DNA of 64,000 bases from Candidatus Pelagibacter communis (GCF_001179845.1 NZ_CVSB01000029.1:62001-126000), one strand, 5' to 3'. Shown: positions 45,858-55,047, counted from the first letter of the stretch. Notes: generated by a model from the sequence alone, not told the origin. Translations and numbers: made by a program.

Positions 45858-46970
45858 ATGGCATTAAAAAAATTTGCCTTTAACGTTTTAAAAAAAGATA
45901 AATTTGCTAGGTGTGGTTTAATTGAGACACATCGTGGAAATATACAAACACCTGCCTTTATGCCTGTTGGAACTCAAGCCACAGTAAAGGCTTGTACAAT
46001 AGATGATATAAAAAAAACAGGCTCCGAAATCATACTTTCAAATACTTACCACTTAATGATACGCCCAGGTGTTGAAAGAATTCAATCTGCAGGTGGACTT
46101 CATAATTTTATGAACTGTGATTTACCTATATTAACTGACTCTGGTGGTTTTCAAGTTATGTCTTTATCAAAATTAAATAAAATTGATAGAGAGAAGGGGG
46201 CTATATTTAACTCTCATGTTGATGGAAAAAAATTTTATCTAAGTCCGGAAGAAAGTATAAGAATACAGTTAGGTTTAAACTCTGATATTGTAATGATTAT
46301 GGATGAATGCCCAAAGAAAACTAATGATTATAATGTTATAAAAAAATCGATGAATTTATCACTTTACTGGGCAGAAAGATCAAAAATAGCATTTGGTAAC
46401 AATCCACATAAAGCTTTATTTGGAATTGTTCAAGGAGGTTTATTTAAAGATTTAAGACTTAAATCACTTGAAGAATTAATTAAAATTGGTTTTGATGGTT
46501 ATGCTATTGGTGGATTAGCAGTAGGAGAAACACAAAATGAAATGTTCAATGTCTTAGATGATATCAAAGAATCTTTACCTAATGAAAAACCACACTATCT
46601 AATGGGTGTTGGTACGCCATCAGACATTCTGGGAGCTGTAAAAAGAGGTATTGATATGTTTGATTGTGTTTTACCTACTAGATCTGGGCGAACGGGTTTA
46701 GCTTTTACATGGAATGGAAGGGTAAATATTAAAAATAATAAGTATCAAAATGATAATACACCACTTGATCCTTATTGTGAAAATCTTAATTTAAACAAAT
46801 ATTCTAAAAATTATCTAAATCATCTGTTTAACACTAATGAAATATTAGCTTCAATGTTATTAACACTTCACAACATTAATTTTTATCAAGAATTGATGTT
46901 TCAAATAAGAAAAAATATAAATACTGGTACATTTGATGAATTTCACAATAAATACATAGATAAGTTGTAG
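45858..46970 (+). CDS. tgt: tRNA-guanine transglycosylase with altered zinc site
   Basis: A 370-residue enzyme that swaps guanine-34 for preQ1 in tRNAs with GUN anticodons on the way to queuosine. The catalytic core is intact: ILTDSGGFQVMSL, the IMDEC segment, GIVQGG, YAIGGLAVGE and the nucleophile Asp in MFDCVLPTRSGRTGLAFTW. In the zinc site the family has C-x-C-x-x-C plus a late His (E. coli DPECDCYTC). Here it reads DPYCENLNL: C307 and H338 are kept, but the second and third cysteines are N309 and L312. Zinc binding is probably lost or weak. Confidence 0.94.
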   Translation: MALKKFAFNVLKKDKFARCGLIETHRGNIQTPAFMPVGTQATVKACTIDDIKKTGSEIILSNTYHLMIRPGVERIQSAGGLHNFMNCDLPILTDSGGFQVMSLSKLNKIDREKGAIFNSHVDGKKFYLSPEESIRIQLGLNSDIVMIMDECPKKTNDYNVIKKSMNLSLYWAERSKIAFGNNPHKALFGIVQGGLFKDLRLKSLEELIKIGFDGYAIGGLAVGETQNEMFNVLDDIKESLPNEKPHYLMGVGTPSDILGAVKRGIDMFDCVLPTRSGRTGLAFTWNGRVNIKNNKYQNDNTPLDPYCENLNLNKYSKNYLNHLFNTNEILASMLLTLHNINFYQELMFQIRKNINTGTFDEFHNKYIDKL

Positions 46971-47124
46971 TTAAAATAAGTGTGCCATTTTGTGTATATA
47001 ATCAAGTCAAATTCCTTAATTTAACAAGCTTAATTAATGAAAACTTTTACATACAACGAATTGAAAAATAAAAATTTATCTGTATACACACAATATTCAT
47101 TTAGAAAAAATGAATCAATTTTGT

Positions 47125-47200
<76 letters not shown>

Positions 47201-47216
47201 TATTAAATTAACTTAT

Positions 47217-48041
47217 TTAAGTTATTTTAATAGGTGGATACTTTATAATTATTTCATTCATCCAATTTTGTAAATTTTTTATTCTATTTTCTGATGATGG
47301 ATGAGTGCTCATAAATTCAGCTGGTTCTTTTCCTTTGTTAAGTTTTTTCATCCTTTCCCATAGCTGAACTGTTTCTCTAATATCATAACCTGAAAGAGAT
47401 GAAAAAATCATACCTAAATAATCAGCTTCACTTTCTTGTTTTCTGCTAAATGGATTCATTAAGCCAATCTGAGATAGCATACCAACAGTATTCATACCTG
47501 TTACTTTATTGACTTGAGATAATTTTCCTCCACTAAAAATATCAAATAATTGGGTTCCAGTATTAATCAACGCACCACGACTTGCTCTCTCAACAGAATG
47601 TTTTGCTACTGCGTGAGCAATTTCATGACCCATTACTGCAGCTAAACCATCTGTATTTTTTGTAGCTTCTAAAATTCCAGTATAAATCGCAATTTTTCCT
47701 CCAGGCATACACCATGCATTCCTAGTCTTTTTTTCAATTAAAATATACTCCCATTTAAAATTTGAGGTAGGATTTTCTACGTTAATACTAGTAAAATATT
47801 TGTCTATTGAATTTTCCATTTTACTACCAATTTCTTTTATTTTTTCTAAAGTTTCAAAATCATCACTCATTTTTTCTTTTTCTTTAATTTTTTCATATAT
47901 TTGAGCAGCTTGAGAATTTAATCTTGATTCAGGAATTATTTTTAATTGCTTTCTGTCTGTGATAGGAGCTGTAGTACATGAAGGTAGTATTAACCCACAA
48001 CAACTACAACCAACATATGATAAAAATTTTCTTCTATCCAT
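47217..48041 (-). CDS. M48-family metalloprotease, Tat-type lipoprotein
   Basis: A 274-residue zinc protease of the LoiP/YggG kind, which degrades damaged envelope proteins. The N-terminus has a twin-arginine motif (DRRKFL, residues 2-7), a short hydrophobic stretch and a lipobox LPSC with C22 as the likely lipidated residue. The active site is HEIAHAVAKH (H139, E140, H143), and the third ligand glutamate is in the E-S-E-A-D segment. WCMPGGKIAIYTGIL is also typical. It should be exported folded by the TatABC system encoded at 32.9-34.1 kb. Confidence 0.88.
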   Translation of the reverse strand: MDRRKFLSYVGCSCCGLILPSCTTAPITDRKQLKIIPESRLNSQAAQIYEKIKEKEKMSDDFETLEKIKEIGSKMENSIDKYFTSINVENPTSNFKWEYILIEKKTRNAWCMPGGKIAIYTGILEATKNTDGLAAVMGHEIAHAVAKHSVERASRGALINTGTQLFDIFSGGKLSQVNKVTGMNTVGMLSQIGLMNPFSRKQESEADYLGMIFSSLSGYDIRETVQLWERMKKLNKGKEPAEFMSTHPSSENRIKNLQNWMNEIIIKYPPIKIT

Positions 48042-48072
48042 TTCTAAATAAAATTGCTATTAATTTTATCAG

Positions 48073-48150
48073 ATGAATCTAAATAATAAAATATTAATAG
48101 TTTTATTTATTGTTTGTATTGTTTTTGTAATTTACGCTAGTTACAGTTAA
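48073..48150 (+). CDS. Possible 25-residue hydrophobic peptide
   Basis: An ATG-started frame encodes M-N-L-N-N-K followed by a run of hydrophobic residues and Y-A-S-Y-S. It would be a single membrane helix. It lies in the gap between the divergent M48 gene and the DUF502 gene, ending four bases before the DUF502 start. There is no clear ribosome-binding site. It may be a real micro-protein or a chance frame in AT-rich DNA. Confidence 0.2.
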   Translation: MNLNNKILIVLFIVCIVFVIYASYS

Positions 48151-48154
48151 TCTT

Positions 48155-48772
48155 ATGTCAAAAAAATCAAAAAAAAAATCTATTTCATTAACATTAAGAA
48201 ACTATTTTATTACTGGTGTTGTTGTTTTAATACCGATAGGTTTTACTTTATATTTAACTAAAATTTTAATTGGAATATCTTCAAACTTAATTCCAAAAAA
48301 TATTAATCCAAATAGTTATTTACCTTTCAATATACCTGGTGTTGAAATTGTAATTTCAATTTTACTTATTACTATCGTTGGTGGCCTGTCTTTATCATTT
48401 TTTGGTAGACGAATTTTAAAACTAATTGATGATTTATTTAAACGAATTCCTTTTTTGAGAACTGTTTATTCTGCAGTGGTTCAAATGACTGAGACATTTT
48501 CAAAAAAAGATGATGGTAAAAAAAGTGTAGTTTTAATTGAGTATCCTAGAAGAGGTGTTTGGGCAGTAGGTTTTGCAACAAAAGAAAACAAAGGGGAAAT
48601 GTCAGAAAAAACAAATAAAAAATTAATTAATGTTTTTGTACCAACAACGCCAAATCCTACAAGCGGCTTTTTACTTATGTTTCCAGTTGAGGATGTAATA
48701 TATTTAAATATGTCTTTTGAAGAGGCTTCTAAGTTTATTGTGTCTGCAGGAACATCTCAAAAGAAAAACTAA
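48155..48772 (+). CDS. DUF502-family membrane protein
   Basis: A 205-residue protein with two membrane segments (about 14-37 and 55-78), then a cytoplasmic or periplasmic beta-rich part. NYFITGVVVLIPIGFTLYLT, LFKRIPFLRTVYSAVVQMTE, VVLIEYPRRGVWAVGFAT and VFVPTTPNPTSGFLLMFP are the hallmarks of DUF502. Function is not established. In alphaproteobacteria it commonly lies beside recG, as here; it overlaps the recG end by four bases. Confidence 0.9.
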   Translation: MSKKSKKKSISLTLRNYFITGVVVLIPIGFTLYLTKILIGISSNLIPKNINPNSYLPFNIPGVEIVISILLITIVGGLSLSFFGRRILKLIDDLFKRIPFLRTVYSAVVQMTETFSKKDDGKKSVVLIEYPRRGVWAVGFATKENKGEMSEKTNKKLINVFVPTTPNPTSGFLLMFPVEDVIYLNMSFEEASKFIVSAGTSQKKN

Positions 48773-50820
48773 GCTATATCGTTTATTATATCAGCTCTAT
48801 CGTACAATTTTATCAAAGGTTTGAATTTACTTATATCTTCATTTGATTTTTCTATTCTTCTCATTTCTTTTTCAGCTAATAAGAAAAGATCACTATTCTG
48901 AATTGGATCAGCTAACTTAAAATTTTTTACACCACTTTGTTTAAATCCCAAAATATCCCCAAACCCTCGTAATTTCATATCTTCTTCAGATATTAAAAAA
49001 CCATCATTAGTATCTTTTAAAATTTTTATTCTTTTTTTTGCGTTTTCGCTTAGATTGGATTTAAACATTAATATGCATGTAGAGTCTTTATCTCCACGAC
49101 CAACTCTACCTCTCAATTGATGAAGTTGAGATAAACCAAATTTGTTAGCATTTTCAATTATAATCGTATTTGCATTTGGAAAATCTATTCCAACCTCAAT
49201 AATCGTAGTAGAAACCAAAATCTTAAATTTATTATTTAAAAAATTGTTTAGAATTTCATTTTTTTCATCTACATCAGTTTTTCCATGAAGCAAACAAACT
49301 TGATTTGGAAACTTGCTTTCTAAATATTCATACTTTTTTACAGCTGATGAGTGATCCAATTTTTTAGATTCTTCAATTAAAGGACAAACCCAAAAAATTT
49401 GATTTCCTAAGTTAATTTCTTTTTTTATAAATTTTAAAACATCTTCAATTTTCACCTCTAATTTACTATATGTTTTAATTGGTTTTCTATTTTTAGGTTT
49501 TTCTCTAATTATTGAAATATCCATATCACCATAAATTGTCATTGTTAAAGTTCTTGGTATAGGTGTTGCTGTCATTAATAATACATCACAATTTGATCCA
49601 CCTTTGTCCGACAATTTTTTTCTCTGATTCACTCCAAACTTATGTTGTTCATCTATAATTATTAATCCTAATTTTTTGAAAATTACTTTTTTTTGAAAAA
49701 TAGCGTGTGTACCAAAAATAATATCAATTTTATTATTTTCTAATCTTTGAAGTATTTCTTTTTTTACCTTGTATTCTGATTTTCCAGAAATAAGAGCTAT
49801 ATTTATATTTTTAGGAAATAATTTTTTTGCTAGAGTAAAATGTTGTCTTGCTAGAATTTCCGTAGGAGCCATAAAAGCAACCTGGAAACCAGAATTTATT
49901 GTATTTATTGCTGCTAAAAGAGACACTATTGTTTTTCCACTACCAACGTCTCCTTGTAAAAGTCTAAACATTTTATTTGGTGAACTTAAGTCTTTGTTTA
50001 TTTCGTTAAGTGATTTTTGCTGATCATCGGTAAGAGAAAAATTTAATTTATCAATTATAGAATTTTGTTTATTAAAATTAATAACTTTATTTTTTTTTTT
50101 AATTTTTCTTATTTTTTTTCTTATTTCAGAATTAACAAGAAATGTTGAAAATATTTCATCAAAAGCAAGTCTTTGATAGAAATTTGATTTATAATTTCCA
50201 ATATTTTCAGGTTTGTGCAGTTCTTTAATTGAGCTATTCCAACTTATATTGTTAAATTTAGATAAAATACTTTTAGAGTGCCATTCATTAAAAACTGGTA
50301 AATTATTGATTATTTGATTTAAGATTTTATTATATATTTTTTCAGAAATACCCTCAGTTAATGAATATTTATTATGAGTTTGCTTGATTAAAGAGGAATC
50401 CTCAGAAACATATTTTGGATTTGTAATTTGGTATTTATTCCTGAAATGACCTATTTTACCACTAACAGTAATTTCTTTTCCTAATGGAAGTATCTTTTTT
50501 ATGTATCCCTCATAACTATTAAAAAAAATACAATCTATTTCACCAGTTTCATCACTACATAAAACTCTATTTGGTAATTTCCTTATACGTGGAAAGTTAT
50601 ACTTTTGAGGAATTATAGTTACTGTTTGTATCTCACCTATTTTTAATTCTTTTATTTTTGATGACAAACTTCTGTCTGTATAAGATTTTGGAAGTTTCCA
50701 TAGTAAATCAAATAAATTATTAATATTTTTCTTCTTTAATAAATTTTTTGTTTTAGTTCCTACACCTTTTAAAGAACTTAAATCTGACAATAAATATTCA
50801 TAATTTGTTTTATTATTCAT
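48769..50820 (-). CDS. recG: ATP-dependent DNA helicase RecG
   Basis: A 683-residue helicase that reverses stalled replication forks. An N-terminal OB wedge domain is followed by the helicase core. Visible motifs are Walker A GDVGSGKT, AFMAPTEILARQHF, the DEQH box in IIDEQHKFGVNQR, MTATPIPRTL, STTIIEVGIDFPNA and QLRGRVGRG. Length is normal. The start lies only 25 bases from the divergent sdhE start, so both promoters must overlap. Confidence 0.97.
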   Translation of the reverse strand: MNNKTNYEYLLSDLSSLKGVGTKTKNLLKKKNINNLFDLLWKLPKSYTDRSLSSKIKELKIGEIQTVTIIPQKYNFPRIRKLPNRVLCSDETGEIDCIFFNSYEGYIKKILPLGKEITVSGKIGHFRNKYQITNPKYVSEDSSLIKQTHNKYSLTEGISEKIYNKILNQIINNLPVFNEWHSKSILSKFNNISWNSSIKELHKPENIGNYKSNFYQRLAFDEIFSTFLVNSEIRKKIRKIKKKNKVINFNKQNSIIDKLNFSLTDDQQKSLNEINKDLSSPNKMFRLLQGDVGSGKTIVSLLAAINTINSGFQVAFMAPTEILARQHFTLAKKLFPKNINIALISGKSEYKVKKEILQRLENNKIDIIFGTHAIFQKKVIFKKLGLIIIDEQHKFGVNQRKKLSDKGGSNCDVLLMTATPIPRTLTMTIYGDMDISIIREKPKNRKPIKTYSKLEVKIEDVLKFIKKEINLGNQIFWVCPLIEESKKLDHSSAVKKYEYLESKFPNQVCLLHGKTDVDEKNEILNNFLNNKFKILVSTTIIEVGIDFPNANTIIIENANKFGLSQLHQLRGRVGRGDKDSTCILMFKSNLSENAKKRIKILKDTNDGFLISEEDMKLRGFGDILGFKQSGVKNFKLADPIQNSDLFLLAEKEMRRIEKSNEDISKFKPLIKLYDRADIINDIA

Positions 50821-50845
50821 TAACTACTAATATATTCCAATTATT

Positions 50846-51109
50846 ATGATCAACATAGATGAATTAAAAAAAAAAATTATTTACCGATCTAATTATAGAG
50901 GCACAAAAGAAATGGATAATCTTTTGGGTGCATTTACAAAAAAATATATAGATAATTTAAATGAAAATGATCTTCTTGATTTAGAAAAACTACTGAATAT
51001 TGATGACACTAATTTGTATAATTTTTACAATGGTTTTAAAACCGATTTTGAATTTGAAAATAACAACATTAATTTTTTATATAAAAATTTTGAGTATACA
51101 AAAAAATGA
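50846..51109 (+). CDS. sdhE: Succinate dehydrogenase FAD assembly factor SdhE
   Basis: An 87-residue protein that helps attach FAD to the SdhA subunit. IYRSNYRGTKEMDNLLGAF carries the R-G-x-x-E-M-D motif needed for flavinylation, and D-L-E-K-L-L-N follows. The size is typical for the family. The divergent arrangement with recG is common in alphaproteobacteria. The base after its stop codon is the end of the encoded CCA of the tRNA-Ser gene on the other strand. Confidence 0.93.
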   Translation: MINIDELKKKIIYRSNYRGTKEMDNLLGAFTKKYIDNLNENDLLDLEKLLNIDDTNLYNFYNGFKTDFEFENNNINFLYKNFEYTKK

Positions 51110-51199
51110 TGGCGGAGAGACTGGGATTCGAACCCAGGAAAGAGTTGCCCCTTTGCCGGTTTTCAAGACCGGTGCTTTCAACCGCTCAGCCATCTCTCC
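51110..51199 (-). tRNA. tRNA-Ser (anticodon TGA)
   Basis: On the minus strand the acceptor arm is GGAGAGA (51199-51193) with TCTCTCC (51120-51114). The anticodon stem ccggt/accgg encloses cttgaaa, giving TGA. A long variable arm (caaaggggcaactctttc region) is typical of tRNA-Ser, and the T-arm has ggttcgaatcc. The CCA is encoded (51112-51110) and abuts the sdhE stop. Confidence 0.97.
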
Positions 51200-51285
51200 G
51201 TGAGCAAGGTTTTATAATTATAATTATTTAATTCAACCTTAAAATAGTCTAATAAACTTATTAATTACAAGCATCATGGTTTCCT

Positions 51286-52164
51286 ATGAATAAAGAATTT
51301 AATAAAGGCTTATTACTGGCTGGGTTTGGATCTTTTTGGTGGGGGTTTTTTGGTGTAATTTATTTTAAATATATTGCTTATATTGGGCATATTGAATTAG
51401 TAGTTCATAGATGTTTATGGACAGCGTTTACTTTAATTCTGACTACTTTTTTTTTCTCTAAATGGAATATTTTTTTTCAAATTGTAAAAAATAAATCAAA
51501 ATTATTTTATTTATTTATTTCAGGTTTTTTAATTTTTATAAATTGGGGTGTATGGATATATGCTATAGCAACAAATAGAATTATAGATGCAAGTTTTGGA
51601 TATTTTATTATGCCCATTTTAAGCGTAATGCTTGGTTATCTTTTTTTTAAAGAGAAACTAAATAAAAAAAGAGTCTTTTCAATCTTGTTGGTTATTCTAT
51701 CCATCCTTTTTTTAATTATTGTAAGTATTAAATCATTGCCTTGGGTTGGTTTAATTGTTGCTTTAAGTTGGGGGTTTTACAATTTAGTTAGAAAAAAAAT
51801 TAATGTTGATACTGATGTAGGTCTTCTTATAGAGAGTTTATTTATATTACCATTTGCACTGTTGGCTTTTTATTTGATAGCAAGCAAAGGTTATAATGAT
51901 TTTCAATTATCTGATCCTTCGATGATGCTATTTATTTATCTTGCTGGACCTATGACCGTTATACCTTTATTTTTATATGTTAGGGGAGTTGAACTCTGTG
52001 GTTTAGGACCGACAGGCATGATATTTTATATAACTCCTACTTTTCAGTTTTTATTGGGTTATTTTTATTACAACGAGCCTTTTTCAATAACAAAATTAGT
52101 TAGTTTTATTTTTATTTGGATTGCTGTAATTATATATTTGAAGGACTTGCATGAAACTAATTAA
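51286..52164 (+). CDS. rarD: RarD-type EamA permease
   Basis: A 292-residue inner-membrane protein with about ten hydrophobic segments. The N-terminal F-W-W-G-F-F-G-V-I-Y-F-K, the EL-V-V-H-R-C-L-W motif, INWGVWIYAIATNRIIDASF followed by G-Y-F-I-M-P, and the C-terminal ISYITPTFQFLLG-like segment (here FYITPTFQFLLGYF) are hallmarks of RarD. Transported substrate is unknown. It overlaps mltB by 14 bases, so the two are likely cotranscribed. Confidence 0.88.
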   Translation: MNKEFNKGLLLAGFGSFWWGFFGVIYFKYIAYIGHIELVVHRCLWTAFTLILTTFFFSKWNIFFQIVKNKSKLFYLFISGFLIFINWGVWIYAIATNRIIDASFGYFIMPILSVMLGYLFFKEKLNKKRVFSILLVILSILFLIIVSIKSLPWVGLIVALSWGFYNLVRKKINVDTDVGLLIESLFILPFALLAFYLIASKGYNDFQLSDPSMMLFIYLAGPMTVIPLFLYVRGVELCGLGPTGMIFYITPTFQFLLGYFYYNEPFSITKLVSFIFIWIAVIIYLKDLHETN

Positions 52165-53152
52165 TTTTTTTTTATTTTTTATTTTTATTTCTATTAATTT
52201 CTCATTTGCTGATATCAATAAAGAATTTGAAAATTGGAAATTAAATTTCAAAAAAATAGCTTTAGAAAACAATATTTCAGAAAAAACGTTTGATACAGTT
52301 ATGTCTGATACTAAATTTTTATCAGATGTGATAAAATACGATAGGTATCAACCTGAATTTTATGAGGATACTAAAACTTATATTTCAAAAAGAACATCTC
52401 TAAAAAAAGTCTCTTTAGGAAAAAAATTCTATGAAAAAAATTCAAAATTAATAAATACTGTTGAAAACGAATTTAACATAGAGAGAGAGTTACTATTAGC
52501 CCTGATGGGAATAGAAACTAATTTTGGAACGTATGTTGGTAAAATGGATATTTTATCATCTTTGGCAACTTTAAGTTTTGATAAAAGAAGATCAGAATTT
52601 TTTACAAATGAATTATTAATACTTTTGCGATTAATAGAAAATGATCAAATAGATTATAAAACGTTATATGGGTCTTGGGCAGGTGCTTTTGGTTTTTTTC
52701 AATTTATGCCATCAACAATGAAAAATTATGCTATTGACCATGATGGCAACGGATATATAGATTTAAAAAATAATAATGATGCTTATGCTTCTGCATCTAA
52801 TTATTTAAATCAAATAGGCTGGAAAAGTGAAAATCCTTGTTTTTATAGAATTGATTTATCAGATAATATACCAAGTAAATATTTAAATATTTCCGCAAAA
52901 AAACTTCATGATAAAAAAAAGTTAAAATATTTTAGAAAATTTATTAAAAATAATGATCAAATAGATAATAAGTACAACTCTTTAAAGGTAGCTATTATAA
53001 CTCCAGATAAAGATATCATACCTGATGCCGAAACTTTAAATCCAGCTTATATTGTATTTGATAACTATGAGATAATATTAAAATGGAATAGGTCATTGCG
53101 ATTTGCTTTAGCCGTTTGTACATTAAAAGATAAATTTAAAAATGAACTTTAA
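52151..53152 (+). CDS. mltB: Lytic murein transglycosylase (MltB family)
   Basis: A 333-residue enzyme that cuts the glycan strands of peptidoglycan in the periplasm. A signal peptide ends near residue 20 (N-F-S-F-A-D). There is no lipobox cysteine, so it should be soluble. The catalytic glutamate is E122 in LLALMGIETNFGTYVGK. LYGSWAGAFGFFQFMPSTM and the DHDGNGYIDL segment are conserved family features. It is the first of a series of three cell-wall genes with overlapping ends. Confidence 0.92.
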   Translation: MKLINFFLFFIFISINFSFADINKEFENWKLNFKKIALENNISEKTFDTVMSDTKFLSDVIKYDRYQPEFYEDTKTYISKRTSLKKVSLGKKFYEKNSKLINTVENEFNIERELLLALMGIETNFGTYVGKMDILSSLATLSFDKRRSEFFTNELLILLRLIENDQIDYKTLYGSWAGAFGFFQFMPSTMKNYAIDHDGNGYIDLKNNNDAYASASNYLNQIGWKSENPCFYRIDLSDNIPSKYLNISAKKLHDKKKLKYFRKFIKNNDQIDNKYNSLKVAIITPDKDIIPDAETLNPAYIVFDNYEIILKWNRSLRFALAVCTLKDKFKNEL

Positions 53153-53903
53153 AAAACTAATATTAATTATTTCTATACTTTTTTTATCTGCATGTAATCA
53201 ATTTGATCAAAATAATAAAAACTTAGTTTATATTAGTGATCAAAAGTATAGTAATACTGGATTTGCTTTAATTTATGATGATGAATTAAAAAAAGAAAAA
53301 AAAATATCTAAAAAAATCGATAATAGGTCTCTTTTAATTTTTCATAATAAAATTAAAAAAAATTCATTTGTTAAAATTACCAATCCTATTAATGATAAAT
53401 CAATTATAGCAGAAGTAATCTCTAATAACGTTAAATTCTCTACTTTTTATAACTCTGTAATTACGCAACGAATTGCTGAGGAGTTATCACTTGACGCTAA
53501 AGAGCCTTATATCGATCTTGTTTTAATCTCAAAAAGTTCAACATTTGTAGCTAAAAAGGCAAAGACTTTTGATGAAGAGAAAAGTGTAGCTGAAAAAGCT
53601 CCTGTTGACGGAATTACAATAGATAATCTAGGCAAAGAAAAGACTAAAGAAGTCAAAATAAAAAAACATAAATTTTTATATTCAATAAAGATTGCAGATT
53701 TTTATTACCGAGACTCAGCAGAAAATATGGTTAATAGAATAAAAGATGAGACAAATATAAAAAGATCTGTAATTAAGAAATTATCTAAAACTAAATATAG
53801 GGTATTATTGGGTCCATTTAATGATATAAAAAAACTAGAAAAAACATTTAACGAAATAAAAGTATTAAATTTTGAAAATATAGAGATATTAAAAGATGTT
53901 TAG
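53142..53903 (+). CDS. RlpA-like lipoprotein with SPOR domain
   Basis: A 253-residue protein. The N-terminus is a lipoprotein signal with lipobox LSAC near residue 18. The middle (about 35-130) follows the double-psi barrel pattern of RlpA but weakly. The motif NDRGP with the catalytic Asp is not found; the aligned place reads S-N-N-V-K-F. A glycan-cleaving activity is therefore doubtful. Residues from about 175 form a SPOR domain (FLYSIKIADFYYRDSAENM ... KYRVLLGPFND), which binds denuded septal glycan. It lies between mltB and dacC, the usual rlpA place. Confidence 0.75.
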   Translation: MNFKKLILIISILFLSACNQFDQNNKNLVYISDQKYSNTGFALIYDDELKKEKKISKKIDNRSLLIFHNKIKKNSFVKITNPINDKSIIAEVISNNVKFSTFYNSVITQRIAEELSLDAKEPYIDLVLISKSSTFVAKKAKTFDEEKSVAEKAPVDGITIDNLGKEKTKEVKIKKHKFLYSIKIADFYYRDSAENMVNRIKDETNIKRSVIKKLSKTKYRVLLGPFNDIKKLEKTFNEIKVLNFENIEILKDV

Positions 53904-55047
53904 AATATTATTAATTGTAATTTTTTTTAGTTTTTCATTAGCAGGCGTTTCAAAAGCTAATTTTGATGTAAAGGCAAGAACTGCAATATTACAAGATTAT
54001 CATTCTGGAGAAATTCTCTATGAAAAAGAGCCAGATATTTCAATTTATCCAGCTTCTATGACAAAAATAATGACAGCAATTATTGCTTTTGATTTAATAA
54101 AATCAGGCGATCTTAGTTTAGACGAAAAATTTATAATATCTGAGCGAGCTTGGAGATTATCTACATCTGGATATTCATCGATGTTTATAATGGTAGGTGA
54201 TCAGGTCTCTGTAGAAAATTTATTAAGAGGTATTATTGTTGCTTCTGGTAATGATGCATGTATTGCATTAGCCGAAGGTATAGCAGGTACTGAAGAAGAA
54301 TTTGCAATTTTAATGACTGCTAAAGCAAAAGAATTAGGGATGGATAATACAAATTTTTCTAATTCATCGGGAATAAATGACCCCAACAATTACTCAACTG
54401 TTAGAGATATTTTAAAAATGTCTAGATATTTAATTAAAGAACATCCTGAATTTTACAAAATGTTTGCTGAAAAAGAATTTACGTGGGATAGAACAGGGGG
54501 TGATCCAATAACACAAGGAAATAGAAATCCTTTGCTTTATAAAAATCTTGGAGCAGATGGTATAAAAACTGGTTATTTAGCAGTTGAAAAATATTCTTTA
54601 GCATCATCAATAGATAGAAATGGCAGAAGATTGATTGCTGTAGGAAGTGGTTTTAATTCAAAAAACGCTAGATCTAAAGAGAGCACAAAATTACTTACAT
54701 TTGGTCTTACCAACTATGATCTTGTAGAAATAGCTAAAGCTAATAAACCATTACACAAAATTGATGTTTGGTTAGGAAAAGAGAATAGTGTGGAAGCATA
54801 TACAAAGGAAGATATTTATAAAACAATCAAAAAAGCGAAAAAAAAACTTTTAAAAGTTGTTGTTAAGTATGATGGACCAGTCGAAGCACCAATTGAAAAA
54901 GATCAAAAAATAGCCACTTTAAGAGTTGTTTATGATCAAGAACTCATTGGTGAGTATGATTTACTTTCATCGAAAGAAATTAAAAAAGTTAATTTTTTTA
55001 CAAGATTAATAAAATCAATAAATTATTTAATTTGGGGTGATGTCTAA
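53896..55047 (+). CDS. dacC: D-alanyl-D-alanine carboxypeptidase (PBP5/6 family)
   Basis: A 383-residue periplasmic enzyme that trims the last D-Ala of peptidoglycan stem peptides. The signal peptide ends near residue 21. The three penicillin-binding motifs are intact: S54-M-T-K57, S118-G-N120 and K225-T-G227. A C-terminal beta domain and a final amphipathic stretch (FFTRLIKSINYLIWGDV) for membrane attachment follow. It overlaps the rlpA-like gene and tmk by eight bases each. The gene name is by family; dacA and dacC cannot be told apart. Confidence 0.94.
   Translation: MFRILLIVIFFSFSLAGVSKANFDVKARTAILQDYHSGEILYEKEPDISIYPASMTKIMTAIIAFDLIKSGDLSLDEKFIISERAWRLSTSGYSSMFIMVGDQVSVENLLRGIIVASGNDACIALAEGIAGTEEEFAILMTAKAKELGMDNTNFSNSSGINDPNNYSTVRDILKMSRYLIKEHPEFYKMFAEKEFTWDRTGGDPITQGNRNPLLYKNLGADGIKTGYLAVEKYSLASSIDRNGRRLIAVGSGFNSKNARSKESTKLLTFGLTNYDLVEIAKANKPLHKIDVWLGKENSVEAYTKEDIYKTIKKAKKKLLKVVVKYDGPVEAPIEKDQKIATLRVVYDQELIGEYDLLSSKEIKKVNFFTRLIKSINYLIWGDV

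Noticed and set aside
51000-51203. A 67-codon plus-strand frame ending in G-I-R-T-Q-E-R-V-A-P-L-P-V-F
   Set aside because: It is the antisense translation of the tRNA-Ser gene joined to an out-of-frame part of sdhE. This peptide type is a well-known false gene over tRNA-Ser.
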